DNA from: Kribbella solani | GTDB lineage: Bacteria; Actinomycetota; Actinomycetes; Propionibacteriales; Kribbellaceae | Reading direction: 5' to 3' | Assembly (NCBI RefSeq): GCF_014205295.1 | Contig: NZ_JACHNF010000001.1 | Span: 6,324,001-6,388,000 of the forward strand | DNA: 64,000 nt | In this document: piece after piece, positions 43,455 through 52,503 of the stretch | How the letters are laid out: every line of letters begins with the position of its first letter | How positions within the stretch are numbered: position 1 is the stretch's first letter | Position numbers and translations under genes: made by a program | Notes under the pieces: generated by a model | The model's input: the letters and a program-made list of their open reading frames with translations, nothing else | Databases searched by the model: none | Told to the model about the DNA's origin: nothing

Positions 43455-43943
43455 GTGGATGACCTTTTCGCACCCTCGGATGTCAGTTGGATGCCGGTGT
43501 CACCCAAGCTGGCCACGCTGCGCCGGCTGAACGCGGCGATCACGGGCGGGCTGCTGGCGATCGTGGCGCTGGTGGCGCTCGGTCTGACGGTCGGCTGGCT
43601 GTACGGCGTACTGGCCGTGGTCGTGATCGCACTGCTGTTCGCCTGGTCCTGGGTGCTGATCGGCCGCAACCAGCGGTCCTGGAAGTACGCGGAGCGCGAG
43701 GACGAACTGCTGGTCAGCCACGGGATCATGTTCCGCGAGCTGGTCGTCGTACCGTACGGGCGGATGCAGTTCGTCGACGTGACCGCCGGACCGCTGGAGC
43801 GGGCGTACGGGATGGCGACCGTGGAGCTGCACACCGCGACGCCGGCCACCGACGCGAAGATTCCGGGACTGCACCCGGATGAGGCGAGCCGGCTGCGGGA
43901 CCGGCTGTCCGCTCTCGGCCAGGCGCAGGCGTGGGGCCTGTGA
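43455..43943 (+). CDS. bacterial PH-domain (DUF304/bPH2) membrane protein, small
   Basis: A 162-aa protein with two membrane helices ([20 protein letters not shown] and [21 protein letters not shown]) and a bPH2 domain: [54 protein letters not shown]. It starts at GTG 43455, divergent from nuoD by 26 bases, and overlaps the next gene by 4 bases. Such YdbS/YdbT pairs are membrane-envelope proteins of uncertain role; Bacillus relatives give resistance to secreted antibiotics. Confidence 0.88.
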   Translation: MDDLFAPSDVSWMPVSPKLATLRRLNAAITGGLLAIVALVALGLTVGWLYGVLAVVVIALLFAWSWVLIGRNQRSWKYAEREDELLVSHGIMFRELVVVPYGRMQFVDVTAGPLERAYGMATVELHTATPATDAKIPGLHPDEASRLRDRLSALGQAQAWGL

Positions 43944-45349
43944 CCGAGCAGCCGGCGGTGGAGGTGGTCGGTCAGCGGCTGCACCCGCTGACCCCGTTCG
44001 TGAAGGGCTGGGGGTACTTCGTCGTCGCGGCGGTCGCCCTGGTCAACAACGAGGGGCTGCGCAGCAATCTGACCATCGCGGGCATCGGCCTGGCCGCCGT
44101 ACTCGTCGGCGGCATCCTGCTCGGCGCACTGTCCTGGTGGTTCACCAAGTGGCAGCTGACGGCCGAGGCGATCCGGGTGGACAGTGGGTTCCTGTTCCGG
44201 CGGACGCGGATCATCCGGTTCGACCGGATTCAGGCGATCGACGTGGCGCAGCCGTTCGTCGCGCGACTGTTCGGCATGGCTGAGCTGCGCATGGACGTGG
44301 CCGGCGGTGGCAAGAGCGACGGCAAGCTGAGCTACTTCCGGTACGAGGAGGCCGTGCAGCTGCGGACCACCTTGCTGGTCCGGGCCAAGGGCGAGCAGGG
44401 CGCCGCGCAGCAAGAGCTGGAGCAGCAGGCCGAAGCCGAGGCTCCACCACTGCTGACCGTACCGACGAGCCGGCTGCTGGGTGCGACGCTGCTGTCCTCC
44501 ACTGTGGTCGGTAGTGCCGGCGCACTGATCTGGCTGATCGTCGCGACCATGGTGCTGAACTTCCACGTCGGTCTGGTCGCCGGTCTGCCGCTGCTGCTCG
44601 GTGTCGTGCACCCGATCTGGAAGCAGGTCGTAGGCAACCACGGCTTCACGCTGTCGGAGTCCAGCCACGGGCTGCGGACCAAGCGCGGTCTGCTGGACGT
44701 ACAGCGGCAGACGATCCCACCAGGCCGCGTACAGGGCCTGCTGATCACCGAGCCGTTGATCTGGCGGATGATCGGCTGGTCACGCGTCGAGCTGGACATC
44801 GCCGGTGTGGCCGGCAAGAAGGAAGACGGCGAGGACGACTTCGACGGCGCACAACTGCTGCCGGTGGGCGAGCGGACCGAGGTGGCGTACGTACTGAGCC
44901 GTGTCCTACCTGGGTTCGATCTGGCCCGGATCGACATGCGTCGTGCACCGGAACGAGCCAAGTGGCTGCGTCCGATCGGCTGGCGTTACCTGACGTTCGG
45001 CTTCGACGAGCAGGTCATGGTGACCAGCAAGGGCTGGGTCAGCCGGCAAACGGCGATCGTGCTGCATCACAAGACGCAGTCCGTACGGATGGCACAGGGA
45101 CCGATCCAGCGGCGGCTGGGAGTTGCCAACGTGCATGTGGACACGCCGCTCGGCCCGACCAACGCCATCGCGTTCCACCGGGACCAGGCCGAAGCCGCGG
45201 CACTGGTCGATGCTCAGGCGGACAGGGCGCGGGAGGCGCGGCGTACGGTGTCGGCTTCGGTTGCCGTCCAGACCCAGCCGAACCCGCCGAGTCCGGACGG
45301 GTCCAGCAGCTCACCTGCCTCGCCTGCTGACGACAGCTCGGCCAGATAG
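43940..45349 (+). CDS. bacterial PH-domain (YdbT-like) membrane protein, large
   Basis: A 469-aa membrane protein with repeated bPH2 domains, the partner of the preceding small one. The first domain includes WQLTAEAIRVDSGFLFRRTRIIRFDRIQAIDVAQPFVARLFGMAELRMDVAG. The second has FTLSESSHGLRTKRGLLDVQRQTIPPGRVQGLLI and the third QVMVTSKGWVSRQTAIVLHHKTQSVRMAQGPIQRRLGVANVHVDTPLG. Hydrophobic helix pairs lie at about residues 25-65 and 180-225. The GTG start overlaps the upstream stop (GTGA). The disordered Ser/Pro tail overlaps the convergent methyltransferase gene by 136 bases. Confidence 0.88.
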   Translation: MTEQPAVEVVGQRLHPLTPFVKGWGYFVVAAVALVNNEGLRSNLTIAGIGLAAVLVGGILLGALSWWFTKWQLTAEAIRVDSGFLFRRTRIIRFDRIQAIDVAQPFVARLFGMAELRMDVAGGGKSDGKLSYFRYEEAVQLRTTLLVRAKGEQGAAQQELEQQAEAEAPPLLTVPTSRLLGATLLSSTVVGSAGALIWLIVATMVLNFHVGLVAGLPLLLGVVHPIWKQVVGNHGFTLSESSHGLRTKRGLLDVQRQTIPPGRVQGLLITEPLIWRMIGWSRVELDIAGVAGKKEDGEDDFDGAQLLPVGERTEVAYVLSRVLPGFDLARIDMRRAPERAKWLRPIGWRYLTFGFDEQVMVTSKGWVSRQTAIVLHHKTQSVRMAQGPIQRRLGVANVHVDTPLGPTNAIAFHRDQAEAAALVDAQADRAREARRTVSASVAVQTQPNPPSPDGSSSSPASPADDSSAR

Positions 45350-46104
45350 CGCATCGGATCGGTCTGGGCGAGCTCCAGCGGCGGACGCCGACCGGACAGG
45401 CCCAGCTGGGTCAGAGCGTCGCGTTGCGAGACCAGCTGACCGTCAACGGCTGCTGCGAGTGAGTCGAGCGCTACGTGTGCGGTGATGTCGCAGCTGCCGT
45501 CCGGTTCCGGTGCGCACTCCTGGCCGGAGCGGAAGCCAGTCAGCGTGCCGAAGGGCGGCCGCGTCGCTCTGAGATGGCCGTAGTCGACTGCGATCGCTAC
45601 CGCACCCGGCTCCAGCCGCCGGACCACGTCCTGCCAGGACTCGTCCCTGGCCCGTCCGACCTCCGCACGGTCACCTGGCTCGCCGGGCCACCATTGCTGC
45701 AGCCAGTCGAGGTTGTTGCCAGTAACAACCGCACCTGGTGTCAGGTCAGCCAGCAGGTAGCGCGGTACGCCGTCCTCGTCCCACTCGACCAGCTCGCACG
45801 GGACGTTGTCGAGCCACTCGTTCGCTATCACCAGTCCGGTCAGACGGTCGGGCAGCTGGTCGTCCAGCTCGATGTCGAGTACGGACAGCCCCTCGGTGCG
45901 CAGTACCTTGCCCAGCTCACCGGTGCCTGCTCCGATGTCCACCACCTCGCTCAGGTCGAGCTGCTCCGCCAGGCGGGCGATGGCCTGACCGAAGAGACTG
46001 GAGGCGTGTACGGACGTCCGGAAGTGCATGGCAGGCCGCTGGCGCCGGTAGAAGCCGTCAGGGCCGTACAGGGCCTCCTGCCACGCGTCCCGGAAGGTTG
46101 TCAT
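45214..46104 (-). CDS. SAM-dependent methyltransferase, NDUFAF7/DUF185-like
   Basis: A 296-aa protein. The SAM-binding motif is VVDIGAGTGELGKVL and the later LVIANEWLDNVPCELVEW is typical of the NDUFAF7/MidA (DUF185) family, whose mitochondrial member methylates an arginine in the complex I subunit homologous to NuoD. A nuoD gene lies less than 2 kb away, which makes a functional link attractive but unproven. The ATG starts MTTFRDAWQEAL with an overlap to the upstream gene. The 3' end overlaps the PH-domain gene. Confidence 0.8.
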   Translation of the reverse strand: MTTFRDAWQEALYGPDGFYRRQRPAMHFRTSVHASSLFGQAIARLAEQLDLSEVVDIGAGTGELGKVLRTEGLSVLDIELDDQLPDRLTGLVIANEWLDNVPCELVEWDEDGVPRYLLADLTPGAVVTGNNLDWLQQWWPGEPGDRAEVGRARDESWQDVVRRLEPGAVAIAVDYGHLRATRPPFGTLTGFRSGQECAPEPDGSCDITAHVALDSLAAAVDGQLVSQRDALTQLGLSGRRPPLELAQTDPMRYLAELSSAGEAGELLDPSGLGGFGWVWTATEADTVRRASRALSA

Positions 46105-46661
46105 CTGGACCCAAGTGGCACTGTGCCGAGCTGGTGCCAGGAGCCGTCCGCGTCCTCGCGCCACAGCCCCAGCTCGGTCAGGCGCTTCGTCGGGGCCGGT
46201 GTGTCGGCCAGCGCGGCAGTTGCCTCGGCCAGTACGGCCGGTCCGCCTTGGTTGGACGACGAGATGGTCAGGTGTGGCCGTGCGTCCGGGAACTCACCGC
46301 CGTACGGCGGACACTCCGGGAAGGCCGCGAACACAGCCAGCAGCAGCGAGCGGACCGTGTCGAAGGGCTCCGGCTGCAGCCACACCGTGCCGTTGGGGAA
46401 CTGGCCCGCGGTCGGGAAGGTGAGCTCGAAGGGCTCGATGGTCGACACGGCGGCACGCAGCCGGGCGATGTCGGCGTCGGTGGGCTCGGCGACCCAGGGG
46501 ACCAGCACCGTCACGTGCGGCGGGATCAGCTCGGTCAGCGGGACCTGTGGCCGGGCTGAGGACCGTGACACCGAACGCCAGCGCTCCGTGTACGCCGCCA
46601 GCTCAGGCACTGTGATCAGAATCGCCGTCAATCCGGTCCGCGCTGCCCACGCATCAGTCAC
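46101..46661 (-). CDS. 2'-5' RNA ligase / cyclic phosphodiesterase-fold protein
   Basis: A 186-aa 2H-phosphoesterase-like protein. Two His-x-Thr motifs are present, PHVTVLVPW and PHLTISSS, about 75 residues apart, as in LigT/CPDase folds that act on 2',3'-cyclic phosphates or 2'-5' linkages. The ATG starts MTDAWAARTGLTA. It overlaps the methyltransferase start by 4 bases, so the two form an operon. The substrate is unknown. Confidence 0.83.
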   Translation of the reverse strand: MTDAWAARTGLTAILITVPELAAYTERWRSVSRSSARPQVPLTELIPPHVTVLVPWVAEPTDADIARLRAAVSTIEPFELTFPTAGQFPNGTVWLQPEPFDTVRSLLLAVFAAFPECPPYGGEFPDARPHLTISSSNQGGPAVLAEATAALADTPAPTKRLTELGLWREDADGSWHQLGTVPLGSR

Positions 46662-46744
46662 CCCAGCATCCTCTCATCGCCTACGCTGGAAGACAGATCG
46701 TCTGGTACCCCGCCGTGGGACTGGAACGAGAAGAGAGTTGAGTG

Positions 46745-47692
46745 ATGGAACGGATCGGCTTGATCGGAGCCGGCCGGGCCGGGTCCGCCGTGGGAGCAGC
46801 CTTGGCGGCAGCCGGACATCCCCTGGTCGGTGTCACCGCGCGGTCGGACGCGTCTCTGGAACGCGCCGCCCGCCTACTACCTGGCGTACCGGTGCTGACG
46901 GCGGATGAGGTCGCGGACCGCGCCGAGGTGGTGCTGGTCGCCGTACCGGATGACCTGATCCGCGAGGTGGCGCAGGAGCTGCCGTTGCGCGCTGGGCAGT
47001 ACGTCGTACATCTGTCCGGAGCGCATGGGCTGGAGCCGGTGGCCGGGCTGAGTGCGACGCCGGTCGCGCTGCATCCGTCGATGACCTTTCCCGGTGGGCC
47101 TGTGCGGCTGGACGGGGTCATGTTCACCGCTACCGCGCCAGACTCGGCTCAGGGGGTCGTGGAGCGGCTGGTGAAGGCGGTGGGTGGACAGGTGCAGTGG
47201 GTGGCCGATGAGCAACGTGCGCGCTACCACGCCGGGCTGGTGCACGGTGCGAACCACTTGACCACGCTGGTCACCCAGGCGGTCGGTGTCCTGCGAGAGG
47301 CCGGTGTGGCCGATCCGGTCGCGACACTGCGCCCGCTGCTGACCGCAACCCTCGACAACACGCTGCGGGCCGGTCATCATGCGCTCACCGGGCCGATTGC
47401 CCGGGGCGACGTCGAAACCGTCGCGGCACACCTGGCAGCACTGCGCACGGGGATGGATCGCACAAGGACTACCTACGCCGAGCTGGCTCGCGCGACAGTG
47501 GAATTGACTGCGGCGGACGGCCGGCTGGACGCGGCCACTGCCGACCGGTTCACCGAACTGCTCGACGGGCATCCGGCGGTAGCGGACCCGGCCGCCGACC
47601 GTCACCCGACAGCACCGGACCGGACAACACCGCAGGATCGGACAGCGCAGGATCGGACAGCGCAGGATCGGACAGGGGAGGCACCGCGATGA
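46745..47692 (+). CDS. Rossmann-like protein with DUF2520 domain
   Basis: A 315-aa protein. The N-terminal NADP-type Rossmann motif is [21 protein letters not shown] and the C-terminal helical DUF2520 domain contains [12 protein letters not shown] and [24 protein letters not shown]. It resembles 6-phosphogluconate/ketopantoate reductase-like proteins and sits directly upstream of panC, where it overlaps by 4 bases. A ketopantoate-reductase role is conceivable but not shown. The last 30 residues hold a repeated AQDRT unit. The ATG at 46745 is used; a GTG lies one codon earlier. Confidence 0.85.
   Translation: MERIGLIGAGRAGSAVGAALAAAGHPLVGVTARSDASLERAARLLPGVPVLTADEVADRAEVVLVAVPDDLIREVAQELPLRAGQYVVHLSGAHGLEPVAGLSATPVALHPSMTFPGGPVRLDGVMFTATAPDSAQGVVERLVKAVGGQVQWVADEQRARYHAGLVHGANHLTTLVTQAVGVLREAGVADPVATLRPLLTATLDNTLRAGHHALTGPIARGDVETVAAHLAALRTGMDRTRTTYAELARATVELTAADGRLDAATADRFTELLDGHPAVADPAADRHPTAPDRTTPQDRTAQDRTAQDRTGEAPR
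47631..47675 (+). repeat. three perfect 15-bp tandem repeats at the 3' end of the DUF2520 gene
   Basis: CGCAGGATCGGACAG is repeated three times and encodes repeated QDRT units just before the panC start (47689). Confidence 0.85.
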
Positions 47693-48516
47693 GACTCACC
47701 CAGACCAAGGCCGAGCTGCGAGCAGCGACCGCGATCCGGCCGCGCGCGGTGGTGATGACGATGGGCGCGCTGCACGAAGGCCACGCGGCGCTGCTGGCCG
47801 AGGCGCGCGAACGGGTCGGACCCGAGGGCAGCGTGGTCCTGACAATCTTCGTGAACCCGTTGCAGTTCGGGCCGTCGGAGGACTTCGACCGGTACCCGCG
47901 GACGCTGGCCAGCGACCTGGCGATCGCCAAGAGCGAGGGTGTCGACCTGGTCTTCAACCCGTCCCGCGACGAGCTGTACCCGAACGAGCCGTCGGTCACC
48001 GTGCATCCAGGCCCACTCGCGGACGAACTCGAAGGCGTGTTCCGCCCGGGGCACTTCTCCGGCGTACTCACCGTGGTCTCGAAGCTGCTGCACCTGACCG
48101 CGCCGGACATCGCGTTGTTCGGCGAGAAGGACTACCAGCAGCTGACGCTGATCCGCGAGATGGTGTGCGACCTGGACATGGATCTGGACGTGATCCCGGT
48201 GCAGACCGTACGTGAGGCCGACGGGCTGGCGTTGTCGTCACGCAACCGCTATCTGAGCGAGACCGAGCGTGACGAGGCGCTGGTGCTGTACCGGGCGCTG
48301 AGCGCCGGCGCGAAGGCCGGGATGAACGGCCCGGACGCGGTGGTCGCCGCCGCACAGGCCGAACTCGAAGCAGTACCGTCGGTGAAGATCGACTACCTGG
48401 CCCTGCGCGCACCCGATCTCGGCCCGGTGATCGGCCCCGGCGAGGCGCGGATGCTGATCGCGGCCCGGGTAGGTCTGACTCGTCTCATTGACAACATTTC
48501 CATCACCCTCAGATGA
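47689..48516 (+). CDS. panC: pantothenate synthetase
   Basis: A 275-aa enzyme that condenses pantoate and beta-alanine with ATP. Motifs are [17 protein letters not shown] (HIGH-like HEGH), [46 protein letters not shown] and [11 protein letters not shown]. The ATG overlaps the upstream stop. It is followed by nadB, nadC and coaX, which groups coenzyme A and NAD precursors in one operon. Confidence 0.96.
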   Translation: MRLTQTKAELRAATAIRPRAVVMTMGALHEGHAALLAEARERVGPEGSVVLTIFVNPLQFGPSEDFDRYPRTLASDLAIAKSEGVDLVFNPSRDELYPNEPSVTVHPGPLADELEGVFRPGHFSGVLTVVSKLLHLTAPDIALFGEKDYQQLTLIREMVCDLDMDLDVIPVQTVREADGLALSSRNRYLSETERDEALVLYRALSAGAKAGMNGPDAVVAAAQAELEAVPSVKIDYLALRAPDLGPVIGPGEARMLIAARVGLTRLIDNISITLR

Positions 48517-48538
48517 ATTCCGTTGATACGGTCGCCGA

Positions 48539-50206
48539 ATGACCGTGCCTGCAGTTCCGCAGCGGCTGGCTGCGCCGGAGCCTGGTTGGACCGACAGTGC
48601 CGACGTAGTGGTGATCGGTTCCGGCGTGGCCGGCCTGACTGCTGCTTTGAAGGCTCGTGAGTTGGGGTCCGTGCTGGTGGTGACGAAGGATGTCGTCGCC
48701 TCCGGGTCCACGCAGTGGGCGCAGGGCGGGATCGCCGCCGCGCTCGACCCGGAGGACTCGCCGGAGGAGCATCTGCAGGACACCCTGGTCGCCGGCGCCG
48801 GGCTGAGCGACCCGGAAGCGGTCCGGGTGCTCGTCACCGAGGGCCCGGAGGCGGTGCACGACCTGATCGACCTGGGCGCGCGCTTCGACACCCTGGCCGA
48901 CGGTGAGATCTCGCTCGGCCGCGAGGGCGGCCACCACCGGAACCGGATCGCGCACGCGGGCGGTGACGCGACCGGCGCGGAGATCGAGCGGGCGCTGGTC
49001 GCCGCGGTCAAACGCGCCAAGGACATCCGCATCATCGAGCACGCGCTCGTACTCGACCTGCTGACCGCCGCCGACGGCGCGATCGCCGGCGTCACCCTGC
49101 ACGTGATGGGTGAGGGCCAGCTCGACGGCGTCGGCGCGATCCGGGCCCGGGTCGTCATCCTCGCCTCCGGCGGGCTCGGACAGTTGTACGCGGCAACGAC
49201 CAACCCGAGCGTGTCCACCGGCGACGGGATGGCACTCGCGCTCCGGGCCGGCGCGAAGGTGCGGGACCTGGAGTTCGTGCAGTTCCACCCGACCGTACTG
49301 TGGCTGGGCAAGAGCGCGAAGGGCCAGCAGCCGTTGGTGTCCGAGGCGGTGCGAGGCGAGGGCGCGTTCCTGGTCGACCACACCGGCAAGCGGTTCATGC
49401 TCGGCCGGCACGAGCTCGCCGACCTGGCGCCGCGGGACATCGTGGCGAAGGCGATCATGCGGCAGATGCTTGCCACCGGCAAGGATCATGTCTACCTGGA
49501 CGCCCGGCACTTCGGCGACGAGAAGTGGCGGGTCCGGTTCCCGACCATCCTCGCGTCCTGCCGGTCGCACGGCATCGACCCGGTCCGTGAGCTGATCCCG
49601 GTCGCCCCGGCCTGTCACTACTCGTCCGGTGGCGTCTGGACCGACCTGAACGGTGAGACGTCGGTGCCCGGGTTGTACGCCTGCGGCGAGGTCGCCTGCA
49701 CCGGCGTACACGGAGGGAACCGGCTCGCCTCGAACTCGTTGCTCGAAGGCCTGGTGTTCGCCCGCCGGATCGCGGCGCATCTCGCCGCCGGTCTGCCCGA
49801 ACAGCGCGATCCGGTCGAGGACACGCGTACGCCCGGGCTCGTCGACGCGGACATGGTCCCCGAGCTGCAGCGCGCGATGACCGCCGGCGCGGGCGTGATC
49901 CGGAGCGCGGCCGGCCTGGCCGAGGCGGGCGCGACGATCGCCAAGCTGATCGAGCTGCCGTACGACGAGCCGGGTACGCCCGGCTGGGAAGCCACCAACC
50001 TGGTGACGGTGTCCGCGGCCCTGATCGCGGCCGCGACCGTCCGTGAGGAGAGCCGCGGCGCGCACTGGCGCGAGGACCACCCGGATCGCGACGACCGGAA
50101 CTGGTCGGGCAGTCTGGACCTCACGTTGCCCGCGGTGCGTGACCGAGCTGTGCCCAAAGCGACGTTTGTACCGCGTGAATCCGAGGAGAATGACCGGCAT
50201 GGATGA
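48539..50206 (+). CDS. nadB: L-aspartate oxidase
   Basis: A 555-aa FAD enzyme that oxidises aspartate to iminoaspartate for NAD synthesis. The dinucleotide fold is DVVVIGSGVAGLTAALKARELG. STQWAQGGIAAALDPEDSPEEHL, GREGGHHRNRIAHAGGDATGAEIERAL and CGEVACTGVHGGNRLASNSLLEGLVFARR are family signatures. It ends 8 bases inside nadC. nadA was not found in this window. Confidence 0.95.
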   Translation: MTVPAVPQRLAAPEPGWTDSADVVVIGSGVAGLTAALKARELGSVLVVTKDVVASGSTQWAQGGIAAALDPEDSPEEHLQDTLVAGAGLSDPEAVRVLVTEGPEAVHDLIDLGARFDTLADGEISLGREGGHHRNRIAHAGGDATGAEIERALVAAVKRAKDIRIIEHALVLDLLTAADGAIAGVTLHVMGEGQLDGVGAIRARVVILASGGLGQLYAATTNPSVSTGDGMALALRAGAKVRDLEFVQFHPTVLWLGKSAKGQQPLVSEAVRGEGAFLVDHTGKRFMLGRHELADLAPRDIVAKAIMRQMLATGKDHVYLDARHFGDEKWRVRFPTILASCRSHGIDPVRELIPVAPACHYSSGGVWTDLNGETSVPGLYACGEVACTGVHGGNRLASNSLLEGLVFARRIAAHLAAGLPEQRDPVEDTRTPGLVDADMVPELQRAMTAGAGVIRSAAGLAEAGATIAKLIELPYDEPGTPGWEATNLVTVSAALIAAATVREESRGAHWREDHPDRDDRNWSGSLDLTLPAVRDRAVPKATFVPRESEENDRHG

Positions 50207-51053
50207 GACAGTCGACCGGCAGTGGGTCGGGGACCTCGTGCGGGCAACCATCGAAGAGGATCTGGCCGGCGGGGTGGACGTGACCACCACCGCCACCGTC
50301 GACCCGGACCAGGTGTCCGTCGCGGAGCTGGTGGCGCGGGCCGATGGCGTCGTGGCCGGGCTGGAGATCGCCGAGCTGGTGCTTCGTCAGGTCGCCGCCC
50401 CGGACGTGCCCGAGATCGAGTACAGCGTGCGCGACGGCGCGTCCGTACGCGCGGGTGACGTGCTGATGACGGTCCGGGGCAAGACCCGGCAACTGCTCAC
50501 CGCCGAGCGCACCACGCTGAACCTGCTCTGCCACCTGTCCGGTGTGGCGACGCTGACCCGGCGCTGGGTGGACACGGTCGAGGGCACCGGCGCGATCATT
50601 CGCGACACCCGCAAGACGATGCCGCTGCTCCGTTCGCTGGAGAAGTACGCGGTCCGCTGCGGCGGCGGGCAGAACCACCGGATGGCGCTGTCCGACGCCG
50701 CGCTGATCAAGGACAACCACGTGATCGCCGCCGGCGGGGTCGCGGAGGCGTTCCGGCTGGTCCGCAAGACGTTCCCGGACATCTCGATCGAGGTTGAAGT
50801 CGACTCGATCGAGGACGCGCTGATCGCGGTCGAGTCCGGCGCGGAGCTGATCCTGCTGGACAACATGGCCGTTCCGCTGCTGCGCGAGGCGGTCGAGAAG
50901 GTGGCCGGCCGGGCCCGGCTCGAGGCCTCCGGTGGCCTGACCCTGGACACGGCCCGAGCGGTCGCCGAAACCGGCGTCAACTTCCTGGCCGTCGGCGCAC
51001 TGACGCACTCGGCCCCCGTACTCGACATCGCGCTGGATCTGCAGGAGGCCTGA
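50199..51053 (+). CDS. nadC: quinolinate phosphoribosyltransferase (carboxylating)
   Basis: A 284-aa enzyme making nicotinate mononucleotide from quinolinate and PRPP. It has EDLAGGVDVTTTATVDPDQ, ERTTLNLLCHLSGVATLTRRWVD, DTRKTMPLLRSLEKYAVRCGGGQNHRMALSDAALIKDNH and LEASGGLTLDTARAVAETGVNFLAVGALTHSA. The ATG at 50199 is chosen because GAGGAG lies 10 bases upstream. The ATG at 50190 is too close to that site. It shares one base with the coaX start. Confidence 0.96.
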   Translation: MDETVDRQWVGDLVRATIEEDLAGGVDVTTTATVDPDQVSVAELVARADGVVAGLEIAELVLRQVAAPDVPEIEYSVRDGASVRAGDVLMTVRGKTRQLLTAERTTLNLLCHLSGVATLTRRWVDTVEGTGAIIRDTRKTMPLLRSLEKYAVRCGGGQNHRMALSDAALIKDNHVIAAGGVAEAFRLVRKTFPDISIEVEVDSIEDALIAVESGAELILLDNMAVPLLREAVEKVAGRARLEASGGLTLDTARAVAETGVNFLAVGALTHSAPVLDIALDLQEA

Positions 51054-51820
51054 TGCTGCTGGCCGTTGCCGTCGAGAACACCAGGACGCTGGTCGGCCTG
51101 GTGTTCGAGGGCACGGTCAAGCGGCACTGGTGGGTCGGCACGGACCCGCGGCGTACGGCGGACGAATGGGCCGTGCTTTTGCAAGGCCTGCTGACCGGCG
51201 AGGCGCCGGTGTCCGGGATCGCGGTGTGTTCAGCCGTGCCGCATGTCCTGCACGAGCTGCGCGAGGCCGTCGGGCGGTACTACCGGAACGTACCGAGCGT
51301 GGTGGTCGAGCCTGGCGTGAAGACCGGTCTGCCAGTGCTGGTGGACAATCCGCGGGAGGTCGGTACGGATCGGATCGCCAACGCGCTGGCGGCGGTGCAC
51401 AAGTACGGCGCGCCCTGCCTGGTGGTCGATGTCGGTACCGCGATCACCATCGACGTCGTCAGTCCGGCCGGCGCGTTCAGCGGCGGAGTGATTGCCCCAG
51501 GCATCGAAACCGCGAGTGACGCGCTCGGTCGGGCGGCCGCGCAACTGCGCCGGGTCGAGCTGGTCCGGCCGCGCTCGGTGGTCGCGAAGAACACCGTCGA
51601 GGCCTTGCAGTCCGGCGCGATCCACGGCTTCGCCGCCATGGTCGACGGACTGCTGGCCCGGATCCGGCAGGAACAGTCCCTTCCCGCCGGCACCACCGTC
51701 GTACTGACCGGAGCCCTGGCGCCACTGCTCGCCGACCAGCTCAGTACGCCGATCCACAACGAACCGCTACTGACCTTGCACGGCTTGTACTACGCGTACG
51801 CCCGAAATTCAGGTGCCTGA
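51053..51820 (+). CDS. coaX: type III pantothenate kinase with altered phosphate-1 motif
   Basis: A 255-aa protein of the CoaX acetate/sugar-kinase-like fold that would phosphorylate pantothenate. The usual opening D-V-G-N-T is replaced: it reads LLAVAVENTRTLVGL, so the phosphate-1 Asp is Ala and the Gly is Glu. The other motifs remain: GTDRIANALAAVHKYG, VVDVGTAITIDVVSPAGAFSGGVIAPG (catalytic Asp) and VVLTGALAPLLAD. Position after nadC is the conserved actinobacterial one. It may be inactive or a scaffold or regulator, with a type I CoaA elsewhere doing the reaction. Confidence 0.88.
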   Translation: MLLAVAVENTRTLVGLVFEGTVKRHWWVGTDPRRTADEWAVLLQGLLTGEAPVSGIAVCSAVPHVLHELREAVGRYYRNVPSVVVEPGVKTGLPVLVDNPREVGTDRIANALAAVHKYGAPCLVVDVGTAITIDVVSPAGAFSGGVIAPGIETASDALGRAAAQLRRVELVRPRSVVAKNTVEALQSGAIHGFAAMVDGLLARIRQEQSLPAGTTVVLTGALAPLLADQLSTPIHNEPLLTLHGLYYAYARNSGA

Positions 51821-52381
51821 GGCAACTGAACTGATGGGGCGGCCGACGGTCAGCGCCGTCCGGAGGTTCTCCGGGAGACCGCTGAAGACGGAGTCCGGTT
51901 GGGTTCCGGTGGCGTCGAGGGTCTTGGAGAAGAAGGCCCGGGCCGCTGCGGTGAGGGCGATGTCGAGTACGTCACCGTCCGACAGGCCAAGAGCTTTCAG
52001 CTCGTCGATGTCCGTTTGGGTGACCGCGTCGGCGCCGAGCGCTACCTTACGGGCGAAGGACATCACCGCCTGATCGACCGGGTCCGTCGGCGCTGCGTCC
52101 GCCAAGGCCGTGACCTCGTCGGCGCTGAAGAACTTGTCCGCCAGGATCTGGCCGTGCGCGAGACTGCAGTAGCTCGACTTCAGCGCGGTCGCCGCCGCAA
52201 GCGTGGCCAGCTCGTACCGGCGCAGGTCCATGGACTCCTTGATCGCGCCGTTCAGCTGCTTCCACGCCTCGTACACGGCCGGTCTGGCCGCGAACGTGCG
52301 GACGAAGTTGGGTACGTGCCCGGCCGCCGCCCGGTTCCGATCGAAGAACTCCGGGTCGTCGGGTGTGTCGATGAAAGCCAT
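51809..52381 (-). CDS. AhpD-like / carboxymuconolactone-decarboxylase-family peroxidase-related protein
   Basis: A 190-aa helical protein of the AhpD/CMD fold. It contains a single Cys and downstream His in SSYCSLAHGQIL, the peroxidase-related pattern (Cys-x3-His), after ELATLAAATALK. The resolving Cys of classical AhpD is absent. It may reduce peroxides with a thiol partner. Its 3' end overlaps coaX antiparallel by 12 bases. Confidence 0.82.
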   Translation of the reverse strand: MAFIDTPDDPEFFDRNRAAAGHVPNFVRTFAARPAVYEAWKQLNGAIKESMDLRRYELATLAAATALKSSYCSLAHGQILADKFFSADEVTALADAAPTDPVDQAVMSFARKVALGADAVTQTDIDELKALGLSDGDVLDIALTAAARAFFSKTLDATGTQPDSVFSGLPENLRTALTVGRPISSVASGT

Positions 52382-52503
52382 CCTGGTTCCCCCTTTGTGG
52401 CTGCTCTCACGGTAGATCCGCGATACCGATCCGGCAACGGCAGTGGGGAGTACGCACTCGCTACTGGGTAAGGTTCACCCGGACGTGAGGCAGCGGAGAC
52501 GAG

